Shown here in pieces: positions 42,801-51,953 of a stretch of DNA of 64,000 nucleotides (positions are counted from its first letter, which is position 1; each line of letters starts with the position of its first letter). Below the pieces are notes generated by a model. It worked only from the letters and a program-made list of their open reading frames with translations, had not been told where the DNA came from and did not search any database. Location: positions 4,384,094 through 4,448,093 of the forward strand of contig NZ_KZ614144.1 in NCBI RefSeq assembly GCF_002884445.1, given 5' to 3'. The DNA comes from Paenibacillus castaneae. Lineage in GTDB: Bacteria; Bacillota; Bacilli; Paenibacillales; Paenibacillaceae. The position numbers and the translations under genes are program-made.

Positions 42801-43856
42801 TCACGTCAATTTATAGAGCTGTAATGCATTGTCACGAAATATTTTGCGCCTAGCCTCTGGAGAGAGCTTACGTAAAATATGATCTGGGGAATCAAAATCC
42901 CAATGTGGATAGTCACTTGAATAAAGCAGCATATTCTCTGCATCAATCATATTGAATAGATCAATAAGATGCTGAGGATTATCGGGCTCCTCAATCGGTT
43001 GTGTGGTCAAATAACAATGATCTCGAATATATTGACTAGGCAGCTTCGTTAGCCAAGGAACAGTAGAGCGTAAAGCTTTGTAGTTTTTATCTAGTCTCCA
43101 CATCAGACCTGGAAGCCATGCAACGCCTCCCTCTACCATAACGAACTTCAAATTAGGAAACTTAACGAATACTCCCTCGCATACAAGGCTAACTAAATGT
43201 GCCATGAACATCTGGGACAAGCATGTATGCCATTCAATATAGCGTGATGGGTAGCCTGCAGATGTAGGAGCCGTCGAGCCCCCACCACCTTCTGCACCCG
43301 GATGAACAGCAATTGGAAGACCATTGCGCTCAGCCGCTTCATAGATCGGATGATAATAGCGCTGTCCTAGTGGAGCCCTAGCTGCGCTGGAGATCATCAC
43401 CTCTACAATGTCGGGATGTCCGCCAACTCTATCTATTTCACGTGCGGCAAGCAATGGGTCCTGGGTAGCGACAACCATTGCACCCTTGAACGCCTTATGC
43501 TTGCCAAACCATTCCGCAATCAAGAAATCATTATAGGCAGAGCAGATCGCGGCAGCATAATCAGGATCATGTGTTGTAGAAATGTTATAGACTACCCCTG
43601 TCAGAATCGCATAATCAAGATCATACCCATCGATTAGCTGCTTAATCATAAAATCAGGATTAGAGCCAGCCCTTCCCCCACCTGGGGGAATAGAGTCCTT
43701 CTTCATGACACCGATAGGTGAATAGTAGCCAGAACCCGCATAACCAATGCCGGATGCAGCAACCCTAGATCGCCAAGGCTCCTTCAAATACGGGAGCAGC
43801 GCTGCATCCTCCTGTTCATTATGAACATCGGCATCGATAATCTTATATCCCTTCAT
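42801..43856 (-). CDS. Amidohydrolase-family (ACMSD-like) hydrolase or decarboxylase
   Basis: 351 residues from the ATG at 43856, nine nt after GGAGG; an ATG at 43865 is too close. Amidohydrolase-2 fold: first strand IIDADVHNEQED gives the D-x-H variant of the usual metal motif, HPGAEGGG the next His, the fourth strand is followed by GLMWRLDKNYK, and SSDYPHWDFDSPD holds the final Asp. Relatives include ACMSD, 5-carboxyvanillate and gamma-resorcylate decarboxylases and orsellinate-type enzymes acting on aromatic acids; others hydrolyse lactones. In this operon with a Rieske ferredoxin and an LplB/YtcP importer, substrate is unknown. Confidence 0.85.
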   Translation of the reverse strand: MKGYKIIDADVHNEQEDAALLPYLKEPWRSRVAASGIGYAGSGYYSPIGVMKKDSIPPGGGRAGSNPDFMIKQLIDGYDLDYAILTGVVYNISTTHDPDYAAAICSAYNDFLIAEWFGKHKAFKGAMVVATQDPLLAAREIDRVGGHPDIVEVMISSAARAPLGQRYYHPIYEAAERNGLPIAVHPGAEGGGGSTAPTSAGYPSRYIEWHTCLSQMFMAHLVSLVCEGVFVKFPNLKFVMVEGGVAWLPGLMWRLDKNYKALRSTVPWLTKLPSQYIRDHCYLTTQPIEEPDNPQHLIDLFNMIDAENMLLYSSDYPHWDFDSPDHILRKLSPEARRKIFRDNALQLYKLT

Positions 43857-43885
43857 TGCCTGCATCCTCCATCTCCCAAGCAGGA

Positions 43886-45424
43886 TTACTTGCTGTACGT
43901 GCGTGTATATGCCTCGTTATACATAGTGAGCAGCTCTTCTGAGCCCAGCTTCTTCGCTTGATCAACAAATTGTTTGTACGTCTCATCGTTAATAGGTATT
44001 TTACCTGTTACAAACTCTGTAATCTTCTGCTCCAAAAATTTATTCACGTTGTTAAGCTTCGATTTCTCAAGCTCTAGCTCTTCCACTGTCTTAACAATTT
44101 GCTTCGGTGAAGGAATGATATATTGCTCGTAGCCCGCATTAATCGCTAAGCTCTTCTCACTCAATCCACGCTCCCATACTTCACGAGATTTCGCATTATT
44201 GAGCGTGATCAAGTCATACCATACGCCCCAGTCCTTACGAAGTGTAGCAAATGGCGATGTTCCAAACTCACGATTATAAACCGCTTTGCCATTCTCCATC
44301 GTATACGTCTTGCCTTCAATTCCTAAGCTGAGATAATTAGAGCCTTCGTCTCCGATCAGATAATCAAGAAATTGAACAGCACGATCTTTATCTTTTACCT
44401 TTGCAGAAATTGCACGACCGACCGTGCCTACAATAGGACGTGAATATTGATAGTTTTTAATGCCTTCTGCTGCAAATAATGGTATCGCATCTAGATCATA
44501 CTCAGCTGTACCCGCTTTACGAGCTTTATCAACCAAGGACTCTAAATCCGCTTTCCAGAAATACGTAACCATTGATTTACCCGTCAAAATTCTCTCTTCC
44601 CACTGAGCCTGCGTTAATAATGAATACTCTGGATCAAGCAGCTTCTCCGAATACAATTTATTCAAGAACACCAGCATCTCCTGATAGCCTGGTTGATTCG
44701 GTGCGAATGCATATTGATCTGTTAAAGGATCGATATTATAAAACCCATGAATACCCGTAAATATTCTGCCAAAGGTTGTGTACAGACCTGTATCTCCCAC
44801 TATACCGTTCGAAATGAGTGGATAGGAGTCCGGATACTGAGCCTTCAATGCTTTCAAAAAATCATAGAAGCCATCAACCGTAGTTGGAGCCTTGATACCA
44901 TGCTTATCTAGAATATCCTTACGTGCATACCAGATGAAGTTGAAGCCTTTGCCCGCTGCATCGCCCTCTAGGACTGGCACAGTATACAAGCCGCCGTCAG
45001 ATCCTGTTGCTAACGCCTTCGCTTCGGGGTAATTGTCATAGAATGCTTTCAAATTAGGCGCCTTATCTAAATAATCTTTTAAATTCAAAAATACTTTATC
45101 TGGCCCATGCTCCCGACCATCTTGTGTATTTATTTGAATAAAATCAGTAGCTGTGTTTGTCGCGATCATAATTTGTCTTTTCTCGTCTAAACCATCCTGA
45201 CTTACCACTTGGAATTTAACCTTTACCCCCGTCTTAGCCTCAATCTCTTTAAAGATTTCCCAATCATCCAGCACCTTGCCCTCTACCCGATCGTACACTA
45301 GCCATGAGAAGGTAATCGGATTGTCTGGACCTAAGGTTGTACTTTTGCCACTAGAACAGCCTGTTATCATCATTACACCGAGCAATACGATAACGATCAG
45401 CCTTTTAATGTGAGCTTGCTTCAT
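43886..45424 (-). CDS. LplA-type lipoprotein solute-binding protein
   Basis: 512 residues. Signal peptide with lipobox ITGC; the large LplA-like SBP fold (PITFSWLVYDRVEGKVLDDWEIFKEIEAKTGVKVKFQVV, WYARKDILDKHGIKAPTTVDGFYDFLKALKAQYP, RAVQFLDYLIGDEGSNYLSLGIEGKTYTME). It should deliver the substrate to the permeases at 45494-47287. AAGGAGG precedes the ATG. This class binds diverse saccharides and uronates; the neighbouring enzymes leave open a glycoside of an aromatic acid. Confidence 0.92.
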   Translation of the reverse strand: MKQAHIKRLIVIVLLGVMMITGCSSGKSTTLGPDNPITFSWLVYDRVEGKVLDDWEIFKEIEAKTGVKVKFQVVSQDGLDEKRQIMIATNTATDFIQINTQDGREHGPDKVFLNLKDYLDKAPNLKAFYDNYPEAKALATGSDGGLYTVPVLEGDAAGKGFNFIWYARKDILDKHGIKAPTTVDGFYDFLKALKAQYPDSYPLISNGIVGDTGLYTTFGRIFTGIHGFYNIDPLTDQYAFAPNQPGYQEMLVFLNKLYSEKLLDPEYSLLTQAQWEERILTGKSMVTYFWKADLESLVDKARKAGTAEYDLDAIPLFAAEGIKNYQYSRPIVGTVGRAISAKVKDKDRAVQFLDYLIGDEGSNYLSLGIEGKTYTMENGKAVYNREFGTSPFATLRKDWGVWYDLITLNNAKSREVWERGLSEKSLAINAGYEQYIIPSPKQIVKTVEELELEKSKLNNVNKFLEQKITEFVTGKIPINDETYKQFVDQAKKLGSEELLTMYNEAYTRTYSK

Positions 45425-45493
45425 ACCATAACCTCCTTTTATATGCTAAAGCAGCCTTACTATATAGAGATAGACTTCCGATGAAGCCTATAG

Positions 45494-46354
45494 CTATCCC
45501 TTAATACCGCCCACCATCGTACCCTGTACAAAATATTTTTGAATGAACGGATAGACACATAGAATAGGTACAGTTGCAATAATAATCATGGCGTATTTCA
45601 ACGTTTCTAGATAAGTCATATCCCCTTCTCCCTGCACATTCGCACCTGCTATTAGAATATTGCGCAGCATAATTTGAAGAGGATACATATCACGCTCCTG
45701 TAAATAGATTAGAGCATTGAAGAAAGCATTCCATTGGTTAACTGCTGTGAACAGTCCTATAGTCGCCATAACAGGCAATGATAACGGCAGAACAACTCGA
45801 ATGAGTATTTGTATCGTTCCACAGCCATCTATTGCAGCTGCATCCTCTAGCTCCTCAGGCAGTCCTTCAAAGAACGTTCGCATAATAAACAAATACCATG
45901 TACTAATAAGGGAAGGAAGCACGATCGCCCAGATGGAGTTAAGCAGCTGAAGCTTCTGCACAATAATAAAGGTTGGGATCATACCGCCATTAAAGAGAAG
46001 CGTAAAGGCAGCCAGCATCAAAATAATTCTTCTACCTGGCAGCCAGCGTTTGGCTAATGGATACGCCATGGCAGAGGTTACAATGAGTGTAAGAACCGTA
46101 TGGACTATAGCATATCGAATGGTGTTCCAGTAACTCATCCATAGATCAGGATTGTAAATTAATTTCTCATAAGCAATAAAGGTAATATCCTTCGGCCAAA
46201 GTAACACTGCCCCACTCGCTACCATTGCATTATTACTAATGGAGGCTGAGAATACATACAGAATGGGATAGACCATAACCATAATAAGAACAAGCATAAA
46301 TAAAATATTACAGACATCAAACAGCTTCGAACCCCAGCTCTCCTGCCTATTCAT
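45494..46354 (-). CDS. YtcP/LplC-type ABC permease
   Basis: 286 residues, six membrane segments, EAA loop EDAAAIDGCGTIQILIRVVLPLSLP, and the subfamily C-terminus YPFIQKYFVQGTMVGGIKG. It follows the LplB-type permease by 12 bp, and AAGGAGGAG precedes the ATG. Forms the import channel with that protein. Confidence 0.93.
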   Translation of the reverse strand: MNRQESWGSKLFDVCNILFMLVLIMVMVYPILYVFSASISNNAMVASGAVLLWPKDITFIAYEKLIYNPDLWMSYWNTIRYAIVHTVLTLIVTSAMAYPLAKRWLPGRRIILMLAAFTLLFNGGMIPTFIIVQKLQLLNSIWAIVLPSLISTWYLFIMRTFFEGLPEELEDAAAIDGCGTIQILIRVVLPLSLPVMATIGLFTAVNQWNAFFNALIYLQERDMYPLQIMLRNILIAGANVQGEGDMTYLETLKYAMIIIATVPILCVYPFIQKYFVQGTMVGGIKG

Positions 46355-46366
46355 AGCACTCCTCCT

Positions 46367-47287
46367 TTACCACAAGCTAGTTTCTGAATGTTTACGTACG
46401 ATGCGATTAGCTAGAACGACTAGCATAAAGCCAATAACAGATTGGAATAGACCAACCGCTGTCGCGAAGCTGAAATCAGCATTGAGAATACCTCGTCTAT
46501 AAACAAAGGTGTTAATGACATCCGATGTTTCATAGTTCATCGTATTGTAGATGAGCAATATTTTCTCAAAGCTCGCTTCCATGAAGTGGCCTAGGGTTAG
46601 TACGAACAAAATAATCATAATCGGAATCATACCAATGAAGGTAATATGCCGCATCTGCTGTAATCTGCTTGCACCATCCATCTTAGCTGCCTCATAGAGC
46701 ATCGGGTCGATGCCGGAAATAGCCGCCAAATATAGAATCGTGCCCCAGCCTACCTTCTGCCACATTTCAGAGCCGACATACACCGTTCGGAACCACTCTG
46801 GTATACCTAGAAACATAATGGGCTCCATACCGAGTATTTGTACGAGAAAATGATTCACTACCCCTGTCGTCGGAGAGAGGAAAGTGACAAGAATACCAGC
46901 AATAACGACGGTTGAAAGGAAATGGGGCAAGTAGCTAATGTTTTGTACAATGCGTTTAAACCATTTCCCTTTTAATTCATGAAATAAAATAGCCAATAGG
47001 ATTGGCGCTGGAAAGTGAAAGACAAGGTCATAAATATTCAACATCATCGTATTCCGAATTAGCTTCCAAGCGTCGGGAGTAACATAGAAAAACTCAATAA
47101 AATGCTTGAGTCCCACAAACTTGCTGCCTAAAATTCCTCGACCGATTGAATAGTCCTGGAAGGCGATGATAATGCCGTACATCGGAGCGTATTTAAATAT
47201 TAAGTAGTACAAAATACCAGGCAGCATCAACAGGTATAACGCTTTATGCTTCTTCAATACATGACTAATTCGTAGTAGACTCGCCAT
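46367..47287 (-). CDS. LplB-type ABC permease
   Basis: 306 residues. LplB features: ALYLLMLPGILYYLIFKYAPMYGIIIAFQDYS, SYLPHFLSTVVIAG, WGTILYLAAISGIDPMLYEAAKMDGASRLQQMRHITFIG (EAA loop) and the end NRIVRKHSETSLW. The frame opens at 47311, but CTGGAGGTGAAGGA just before the ATG at 47287 makes that the start. It is the first gene of the five-gene operon behind its own promoter. Confidence 0.93.
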   Translation of the reverse strand: MASLLRISHVLKKHKALYLLMLPGILYYLIFKYAPMYGIIIAFQDYSIGRGILGSKFVGLKHFIEFFYVTPDAWKLIRNTMMLNIYDLVFHFPAPILLAILFHELKGKWFKRIVQNISYLPHFLSTVVIAGILVTFLSPTTGVVNHFLVQILGMEPIMFLGIPEWFRTVYVGSEMWQKVGWGTILYLAAISGIDPMLYEAAKMDGASRLQQMRHITFIGMIPIMIILFVLTLGHFMEASFEKILLIYNTMNYETSDVINTFVYRRGILNADFSFATAVGLFQSVIGFMLVVLANRIVRKHSETSLW

Positions 47288-47333
47288 TCCTTCACCTCCA
47301 GTTGAAAGCACTTACATTTATTAAGTTGTCTTC

Positions 47334-47362
47334 ACTATACGAAGTGTCCTTAGGAGCGTAAA
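47334..47362 (-). promoter_or_regulatory. Promoter of the importer/amidohydrolase/Rieske operon
   Basis: Minus strand: -35 TTTACG (47362-47357), 17-nt spacer, -10 TATAGT (47339-47334), about 50 bp before the LplB start. The moderate -35 fits activator dependence. Confidence 0.55.
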
Positions 47363-47433
47363 GCACCTATTTTTTCTAAGAGTCGCGTTCCTTACATTTC
47401 CCTGATTTTCTAGGTTTTTTCCATACATATTGT

Positions 47434-47466
47434 AAAAAAAGAGACTTCAGAAAATAATGAAGTCCC
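47434..47466 (-). terminator. Terminator of the membrane AraC gene
   Basis: Stem GGACTTCA/TGAAGTCT with an 8-nt loop, followed by seven U on the minus strand; it starts 10 nt past the stop codon. Confidence 0.85.
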
Positions 47467-47475
47467 CTTTGTTCC

Positions 47476-49785
47476 CTACTGGTGAATCGTACGATACTTT
47501 GCAGGAGTAATACCCTCGTAGCGGTGGAAAGCCCGAATCAAGGAATTCCTTCCCCAATAACCTACCTGCTCTGCAATTTCATCGATTTTCATATCCGTTT
47601 CAAGTAAAAACTGCTTTGCCTTCGTGAGCCGACACTTCGCAATATAATCAACGTACTTCTCTCCGATTTCTTCTTTGAATATACGGCTGAAATGCCCGCT
47701 AGACATGTTCATCTTGCCTGCAAAATATTCGATCGACAATTCCTCGTTATAATGCTCCTGAATATAATGAACAATTTCTAGAAATTGCTGACTGCGATTA
47801 CTCGTCTCGGCCACACGGAAGAGGAAACTATGAATGTGCTGGAAGCAATGCTTCAATTCCTCCCAAGTCATACAAAAACTCATCTGCTCGAATAGGCCAG
47901 CATAATAAGGAACATTGGGATCGTGATGCTCCGACTCCACGGCTCGAATCCACGTATTCAGCACATCCGTACATAAATACTTCATCTGCAAAGCTGTCAG
48001 TTCTTTCCGCTTGCCTTCTTCCAACAGATCTAGCATGAATGCAAGCAGCTTGTCATACTCTCTGGTTTTGTATTGATTCAATATCCGCTGTACATCTTGA
48101 ATGGATAAGAATGAATCTACCTGTTGCTCACAGTAACTGAGGTTATTGCAAATTTCCACTGTGGAATCCAATTTACGATCCTTTAGAACGTTTAACGCAT
48201 GATCATAGGATAAGGATAGTTGTTCTATGCTTTCCACAGCTATACCTATTCCAATCGTTGCTTTGAAGTAATTCCCATAAAGCATTAATAACTCTTTCAT
48301 TCTTTCTTCAAGCTGCTCCGTCTTCTGATTCATCAACGTATCTTGCTGAAGAACACAAACCAGCATATCCGGCTTCGTCTGGCATAACCATGCCACAATA
48401 GGATCCAGCTTATAGAGGCTTTCCTTCAGCTCTGTTAGAATAAATATTCGTTTGGACTCTGATAGAAGCTGGTATTCCGATGGATTATAATGTAGCGCAA
48501 TACTTACGACCGTTCTAGCCACGTTGCAACTATAGCTGAATGCAATTTCCTTCGCGTAATACTCGATTGATAGCGCGTCTCGATACTGTCCTTGCAATAT
48601 TTTCGCAACGAATTGCTCCTGTATAATTGGCAGCATTCCATTTACACGGTGAAACAGCTCTTTATTCTCCGTCATAATACGCTCAGAGTATCGCTTAATC
48701 ACATCAAACTCATTACCTGCATGCAAAGGCTTATCATGGTTTGGATGATGTGACTCCAGTCCATCCTTAATTTCTCTGATCGGTAAATACAGACGCCTGC
48801 TTAAATAGTAGGAAACCATTCCTCCCACCAATAGAAAAAAGATGGAGAACATTAAGCTAATGCCACGCGTCCAGTAGATAGGCTTCATTACCGTACCTAG
48901 ATCAGTCATACTAATATAATGCCAAGAATTATCGAAACTAGATTGATCCAATAACAGCCCCGTCTCTTTAGATATCGTAAAGTGTGAGGTCAGTCCAACC
49001 TTAGCAATACGATCCCGCAGCACCTCTTGGTCCTGCATCGACATCCCCATATGAGCGATTAATCTTCCAGACCCATCTACAATAGCCGTACCTTTAACCC
49101 AATCCTCCGAAATATAAATTTGCTCCTTGAGCTTATCAGCCTTAATGTCGACGAGCAGATAGACTTCTGGCGTTTGCGTATTAAAGGGATAGCTCATCAT
49201 CGCCGTAAGAGAGGTAGGATTCTCCATGAAATCCATCATTTTCTTACCGGTCAGGGTAGTATTAATATCTTTACTCCAGCTGGGCCCTAGTACATTCTTA
49301 GAGCTAAAGTAATACGATTTATTCGTAAACGTATCAGCATCTATAATCAAATCTTCATATACAAAATAAAAATAGGCTTTCCCCACCAGCTCATTGGATT
49401 CTAGTTGCTGCAGCTGTTCTCGAAGGGAATGAAGCAACTCAATACGTTGCATATGATCAGAAGACAAATTAACAGGCATTCGAAGTACGCTGCGTATATT
49501 GGAAGCGCTTAACATATTGATCATATTGTCTTTTAATGATTGTAGTTCTGTGTCTGTTCGCTCAGCGAAGCGACTCATAATAACATTATTGAAGCGCTCA
49601 GCATCCTCTACAATAATCCGAACGACAAGAATATAGGCGAGTACACTAGCCACAATAACCGGTATGAGAATAAGCAGGAAATAGTTAGCGAACAACTGCC
49701 AAAAGAGAGTCTGCCGAATGAGTGGCGACGATTGGGATACCTCTCGCTTAGGAGCATGAGCTTGGATATGAGTAGATCGTTTCAT
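47476..49785 (-). CDS. Membrane-bound AraC-family sensor-regulator
   Basis: 769 residues. Membrane helix 1 (about 28-52), extracellular Cache-like domain (about 55-290, FNNVIMSRFAERTDTELQSLK to YISMTDLGTVMKPIYW), membrane helix 2 (about 300-325), a HAMP-like stretch (YLSRRLYLPIREIKDGLES), a central cytoplasmic region of about 300 residues, and two AraC helix-turn-helix motifs at the C-terminus (LSIEYFAGKMNMSSGHFSRIFKEEIGEKYVDY, IDEIAEQVGYWGRNSLIRAFHRYEGITPAKY). This one-component layout, like YtdP, lets an extracellular sugar act on DNA binding directly. It probably activates the adjacent importer operon. Own terminator. Confidence 0.92.
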   Translation of the reverse strand: MKRSTHIQAHAPKREVSQSSPLIRQTLFWQLFANYFLLILIPVIVASVLAYILVVRIIVEDAERFNNVIMSRFAERTDTELQSLKDNMINMLSASNIRSVLRMPVNLSSDHMQRIELLHSLREQLQQLESNELVGKAYFYFVYEDLIIDADTFTNKSYYFSSKNVLGPSWSKDINTTLTGKKMMDFMENPTSLTAMMSYPFNTQTPEVYLLVDIKADKLKEQIYISEDWVKGTAIVDGSGRLIAHMGMSMQDQEVLRDRIAKVGLTSHFTISKETGLLLDQSSFDNSWHYISMTDLGTVMKPIYWTRGISLMFSIFFLLVGGMVSYYLSRRLYLPIREIKDGLESHHPNHDKPLHAGNEFDVIKRYSERIMTENKELFHRVNGMLPIIQEQFVAKILQGQYRDALSIEYYAKEIAFSYSCNVARTVVSIALHYNPSEYQLLSESKRIFILTELKESLYKLDPIVAWLCQTKPDMLVCVLQQDTLMNQKTEQLEERMKELLMLYGNYFKATIGIGIAVESIEQLSLSYDHALNVLKDRKLDSTVEICNNLSYCEQQVDSFLSIQDVQRILNQYKTREYDKLLAFMLDLLEEGKRKELTALQMKYLCTDVLNTWIRAVESEHHDPNVPYYAGLFEQMSFCMTWEELKHCFQHIHSFLFRVAETSNRSQQFLEIVHYIQEHYNEELSIEYFAGKMNMSSGHFSRIFKEEIGEKYVDYIAKCRLTKAKQFLLETDMKIDEIAEQVGYWGRNSLIRAFHRYEGITPAKYRTIHQ

Positions 49786-50374
49786 TACATCACCCCTGCT
49801 GTTCTTATGGACTGCCTTTTGTTAACCCGATTTTATCTCTCTCCCAGAAAAGCAGTCATTACGTAATTTTACATAATAATACCACAGATGTTTGTAGTTT
49901 TATGTCATAGAACTCTATTTTTTTCGAAATAAAAATTTATTCAATAGAACACAGATAAAAGTTTGTATGAGAAAACTAAACAAGCTGACTCCGGTTAAGT
50001 GCCGGCTTCAACTTGTTAGGTAGTGTCTTTTATTCAGTGTCCGCTATCTGGGGTCTTGACCAATTACTTTATAAATTTCTAGCACTTATTCATTAATAAT
50101 TTTGACTAGCACAAGTCCAAACTACTAGACCATTAATAATTTGTAGGCAAAATTGCTCCACATTGCTCCACTCTAATTTCGCAAACGTCCCATGATAAGC
50201 CACATTGATCCTCATATTTGTAGTTTAAAAAGCCATCTTATCGCATTATGTAGAATAAGCACTAACATATAGTTAGTACATTATGCACTTCCATATAAAT
50301 CCAAAAAGTATTAAGTTTACGTTAGACGACTTGTACACGGCGGACACCTCACTAGAAAGGTGGAGGTTGTAAGC
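49786..50374. other. Gene-free region before the small toxin gene
   Basis: About 590 bp, very AT-rich at its start. Around 49978-50016 an imperfect 16-bp inverted repeat (AACAAG.TGA..CCGG / CCGG..TCA.CTTGTT) forms a large hairpin. A small dyad ACTAAC/GTTAGT lies at 50261-50277. Around 50347-50366 CACCTC can pair with GGTGGAGG, the ribosome binding site of the toxin gene. No gene is recognised. Confidence 0.4.
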
Positions 50375-50461
50375 ATGGATATATTTCAAGCTCTTTCAAT
50401 CATGTTTGCATTTGGGTTATTTATACTCACACTGTTAACCTATATTGACAAGAGGAAATGA
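50375..50461 (+). CDS. Putative holin-like small membrane toxin
   Basis: 28 codons. Reading: MDIFQALSIMFAFGLFILTL then LTYIDKRK. One hydrophobic helix (about residues 4-23) and a basic tail ending DKRK, the pattern of the short 'putative holin-like toxin' family of Firmicutes, related to type I toxins such as TxpA/BsrG. A very strong ribosome binding site (GGTGGAGG) is 7 nt upstream, and CACCTC 15 nt before it could pair with it and hide it. An intrinsic terminator follows at 50531-50564. The antisense RNA that such loci carry was not identified. Too short for usual gene calling. Confidence 0.75.
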   Translation: MDIFQALSIMFAFGLFILTLLTYIDKRK

Positions 50462-50530
50462 TCTGAAGTGGCACTAGTTTTGGTTTGAAACCATACTAAT
50501 AAATCCGCCATTTACAAGCCGCCGACGTAC

Positions 50531-50564
50531 AAGTCAGGTCACCTCAATGATCTGGCTTTTTTTT
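50531..50564 (+). terminator. Terminator of the holin-like toxin gene
   Basis: Stem AAGTCAGGTCA/TGATCTGGCTT (two G-U pairs) with a 6-nt loop, then eight T on the plus strand. Confidence 0.8.
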
Positions 50565-50828
50565 ATTCACTAGCTGCTTTATCGATAAAAATCAGGATGG
50601 GATTAAGCATTCACACAGGATTATTATTTTGCTCGAGGCTCCAAAAGGCGCATTCGATTTAATTCAAAGCTTGATCGCTGATTTGAAGAGGCGATACGTT
50701 CACTCAAATTAAGTCTTTCAATGTAGCGGCAACGAATTTTTTGCTTTCCAACTCACTATCATTATAAAAAAACTCAATCTACCTTCTTTAGCCGCGGAAA
50801 TTTCCTTTTTTAAGTATGATTTATCAAC
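50565..50828. other. Spacer with a possible gene remnant
   Basis: From about 50581 to 50712 one plus-strand frame is open and protein-like (EAPKGAFDLIQSLIADLKRR, then a stop), but has no ATG or ribosome binding site. It might be the tail of a decayed gene. Nothing else is seen. Confidence 0.3.
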
Positions 50829-50866
50829 AGAGCCCCTGTCATTCCACTCGGGATGACAGGGGCTCT
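50829..50866 (-). terminator. Terminator of the nucleoside hydrolase gene
   Basis: Perfect 14-bp inverted repeat AGAGCCCCTGTCAT/ATGACAGGGGCTCT with a 10-nt loop, starting 14 nt past the stop codon. Confidence 0.75.
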
Positions 50867-50879
50867 AGGCATGGCTATC

Positions 50880-51812
50880 TTACGTCTCTGCTTTGCTTAG
50901 CGCAAGCTTGGAGAACAGATCATGAAACACCGCGTCACGGTCAATATAGCTCGCGCAGCGTATCAAATGTCTTGTGGTATCCGTGCTCCAGCGAAAGTCC
51001 TCCGAAATTATTGGACTTGGAATAAGCCGCGAAGGAACCCACTTTGGCTGATTCAGCCAAGCGATAACCGAGATATCCCATATCACTCTGGAATAAGCGA
51101 AATGATCATCCTTGCAGTTTTTGTATGTCTCATAGAGGTACTCTCCAATCGCGCCTGAAGGCTTTACATAGTCTCTAATCTCCGATAGTGTCGTACGTAG
51201 GTTTGAAGCGACTCCCATGCATGGGATCAGGACCAGAGGCACGCCGCAGTCCATCAACGTTCTCGAGGCGTGGATATCCTGTGCGAGATTAAACTCGCGA
51301 GTGTCAGGCCAATCCAGTGCGTTGCCGCCCAGCCAGACCACGACGATACGCTCGATAATCCGCGGCTCCAGCAGAATGGCACTCGCAATATTCGTAATGG
51401 CAGCGATTCCAACTACATATAATGGATCATTTATCTCGCATGCCATTGCGCGCTCTACCAAATCCAGCGCTGCTTCGCTCCGAATCGGGGAGTTAGCGGC
51501 AGGCAAATAAGCTTCTGAACCTCGATAGACGGGGACATCCTCTCGATTCATTAGCTTAAGAATACGAATGATTTCCTCATAGCTTTTATCCATCCCGTCC
51601 TTCGGTCCAGTTGAGAGCTCATTATGGAACGGTGCTGCATAAAGAGCCTGAAGCTCTATTTTTTCGGGCGACAAGAGCGCATAAATGACCGCAAATTGGT
51701 CGTCGATCTCGTTAAAAGTATCGGTATCGAGCACCATTCTAACTCTACTTCCTGGAGCCTCTAGCTTGCGAACCAGCTCATCAGTGGATAATATCGGAAA
51801 AACTTGTCCCAT
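50880..51812 (-). CDS. Nucleoside hydrolase (inosine/uridine-preferring family)
   Basis: 310 residues from the ATG at 51812, whose ribosome binding site GGAGGAAG lies within the upstream part of a longer frame opening at 51827. The N-terminal metal motif is changed from the usual DTDxGxDD to DTDTFNEIDDQFAV, with the calcium-binding Asp residues kept. Later family features are YVVGIAAITNIASAI and EFNLAQDIHASRTLM. It would hydrolyse the N-glycosidic bond of a ribonucleoside, or a related glycoside, in the cytoplasm. A divergent AraC-type regulator lies 140 bp away. Own terminator. Confidence 0.9.
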   Translation of the reverse strand: MGQVFPILSTDELVRKLEAPGSRVRMVLDTDTFNEIDDQFAVIYALLSPEKIELQALYAAPFHNELSTGPKDGMDKSYEEIIRILKLMNREDVPVYRGSEAYLPAANSPIRSEAALDLVERAMACEINDPLYVVGIAAITNIASAILLEPRIIERIVVVWLGGNALDWPDTREFNLAQDIHASRTLMDCGVPLVLIPCMGVASNLRTTLSEIRDYVKPSGAIGEYLYETYKNCKDDHFAYSRVIWDISVIAWLNQPKWVPSRLIPSPIISEDFRWSTDTTRHLIRCASYIDRDAVFHDLFSKLALSKAET

Positions 51813-51953
51813 ATACTCTTCCTCCATTTATATAATGAATTGGCTTTTCAGCCATGCTATAATAAATTCATTTTACAAACAATTTAAATAATGCAGTAGC
51901 ATCATACGGTTGTTCTATATCACAAATTGGCTACTATGATAGGAGAGCTATGA

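Noticed and set aside
50581-50712. Plus-strand protein-like remnant after the toxin gene
   Set aside because: No start codon or ribosome binding site; not recognised as any family, so listed only as a possible remnant in a spacer.
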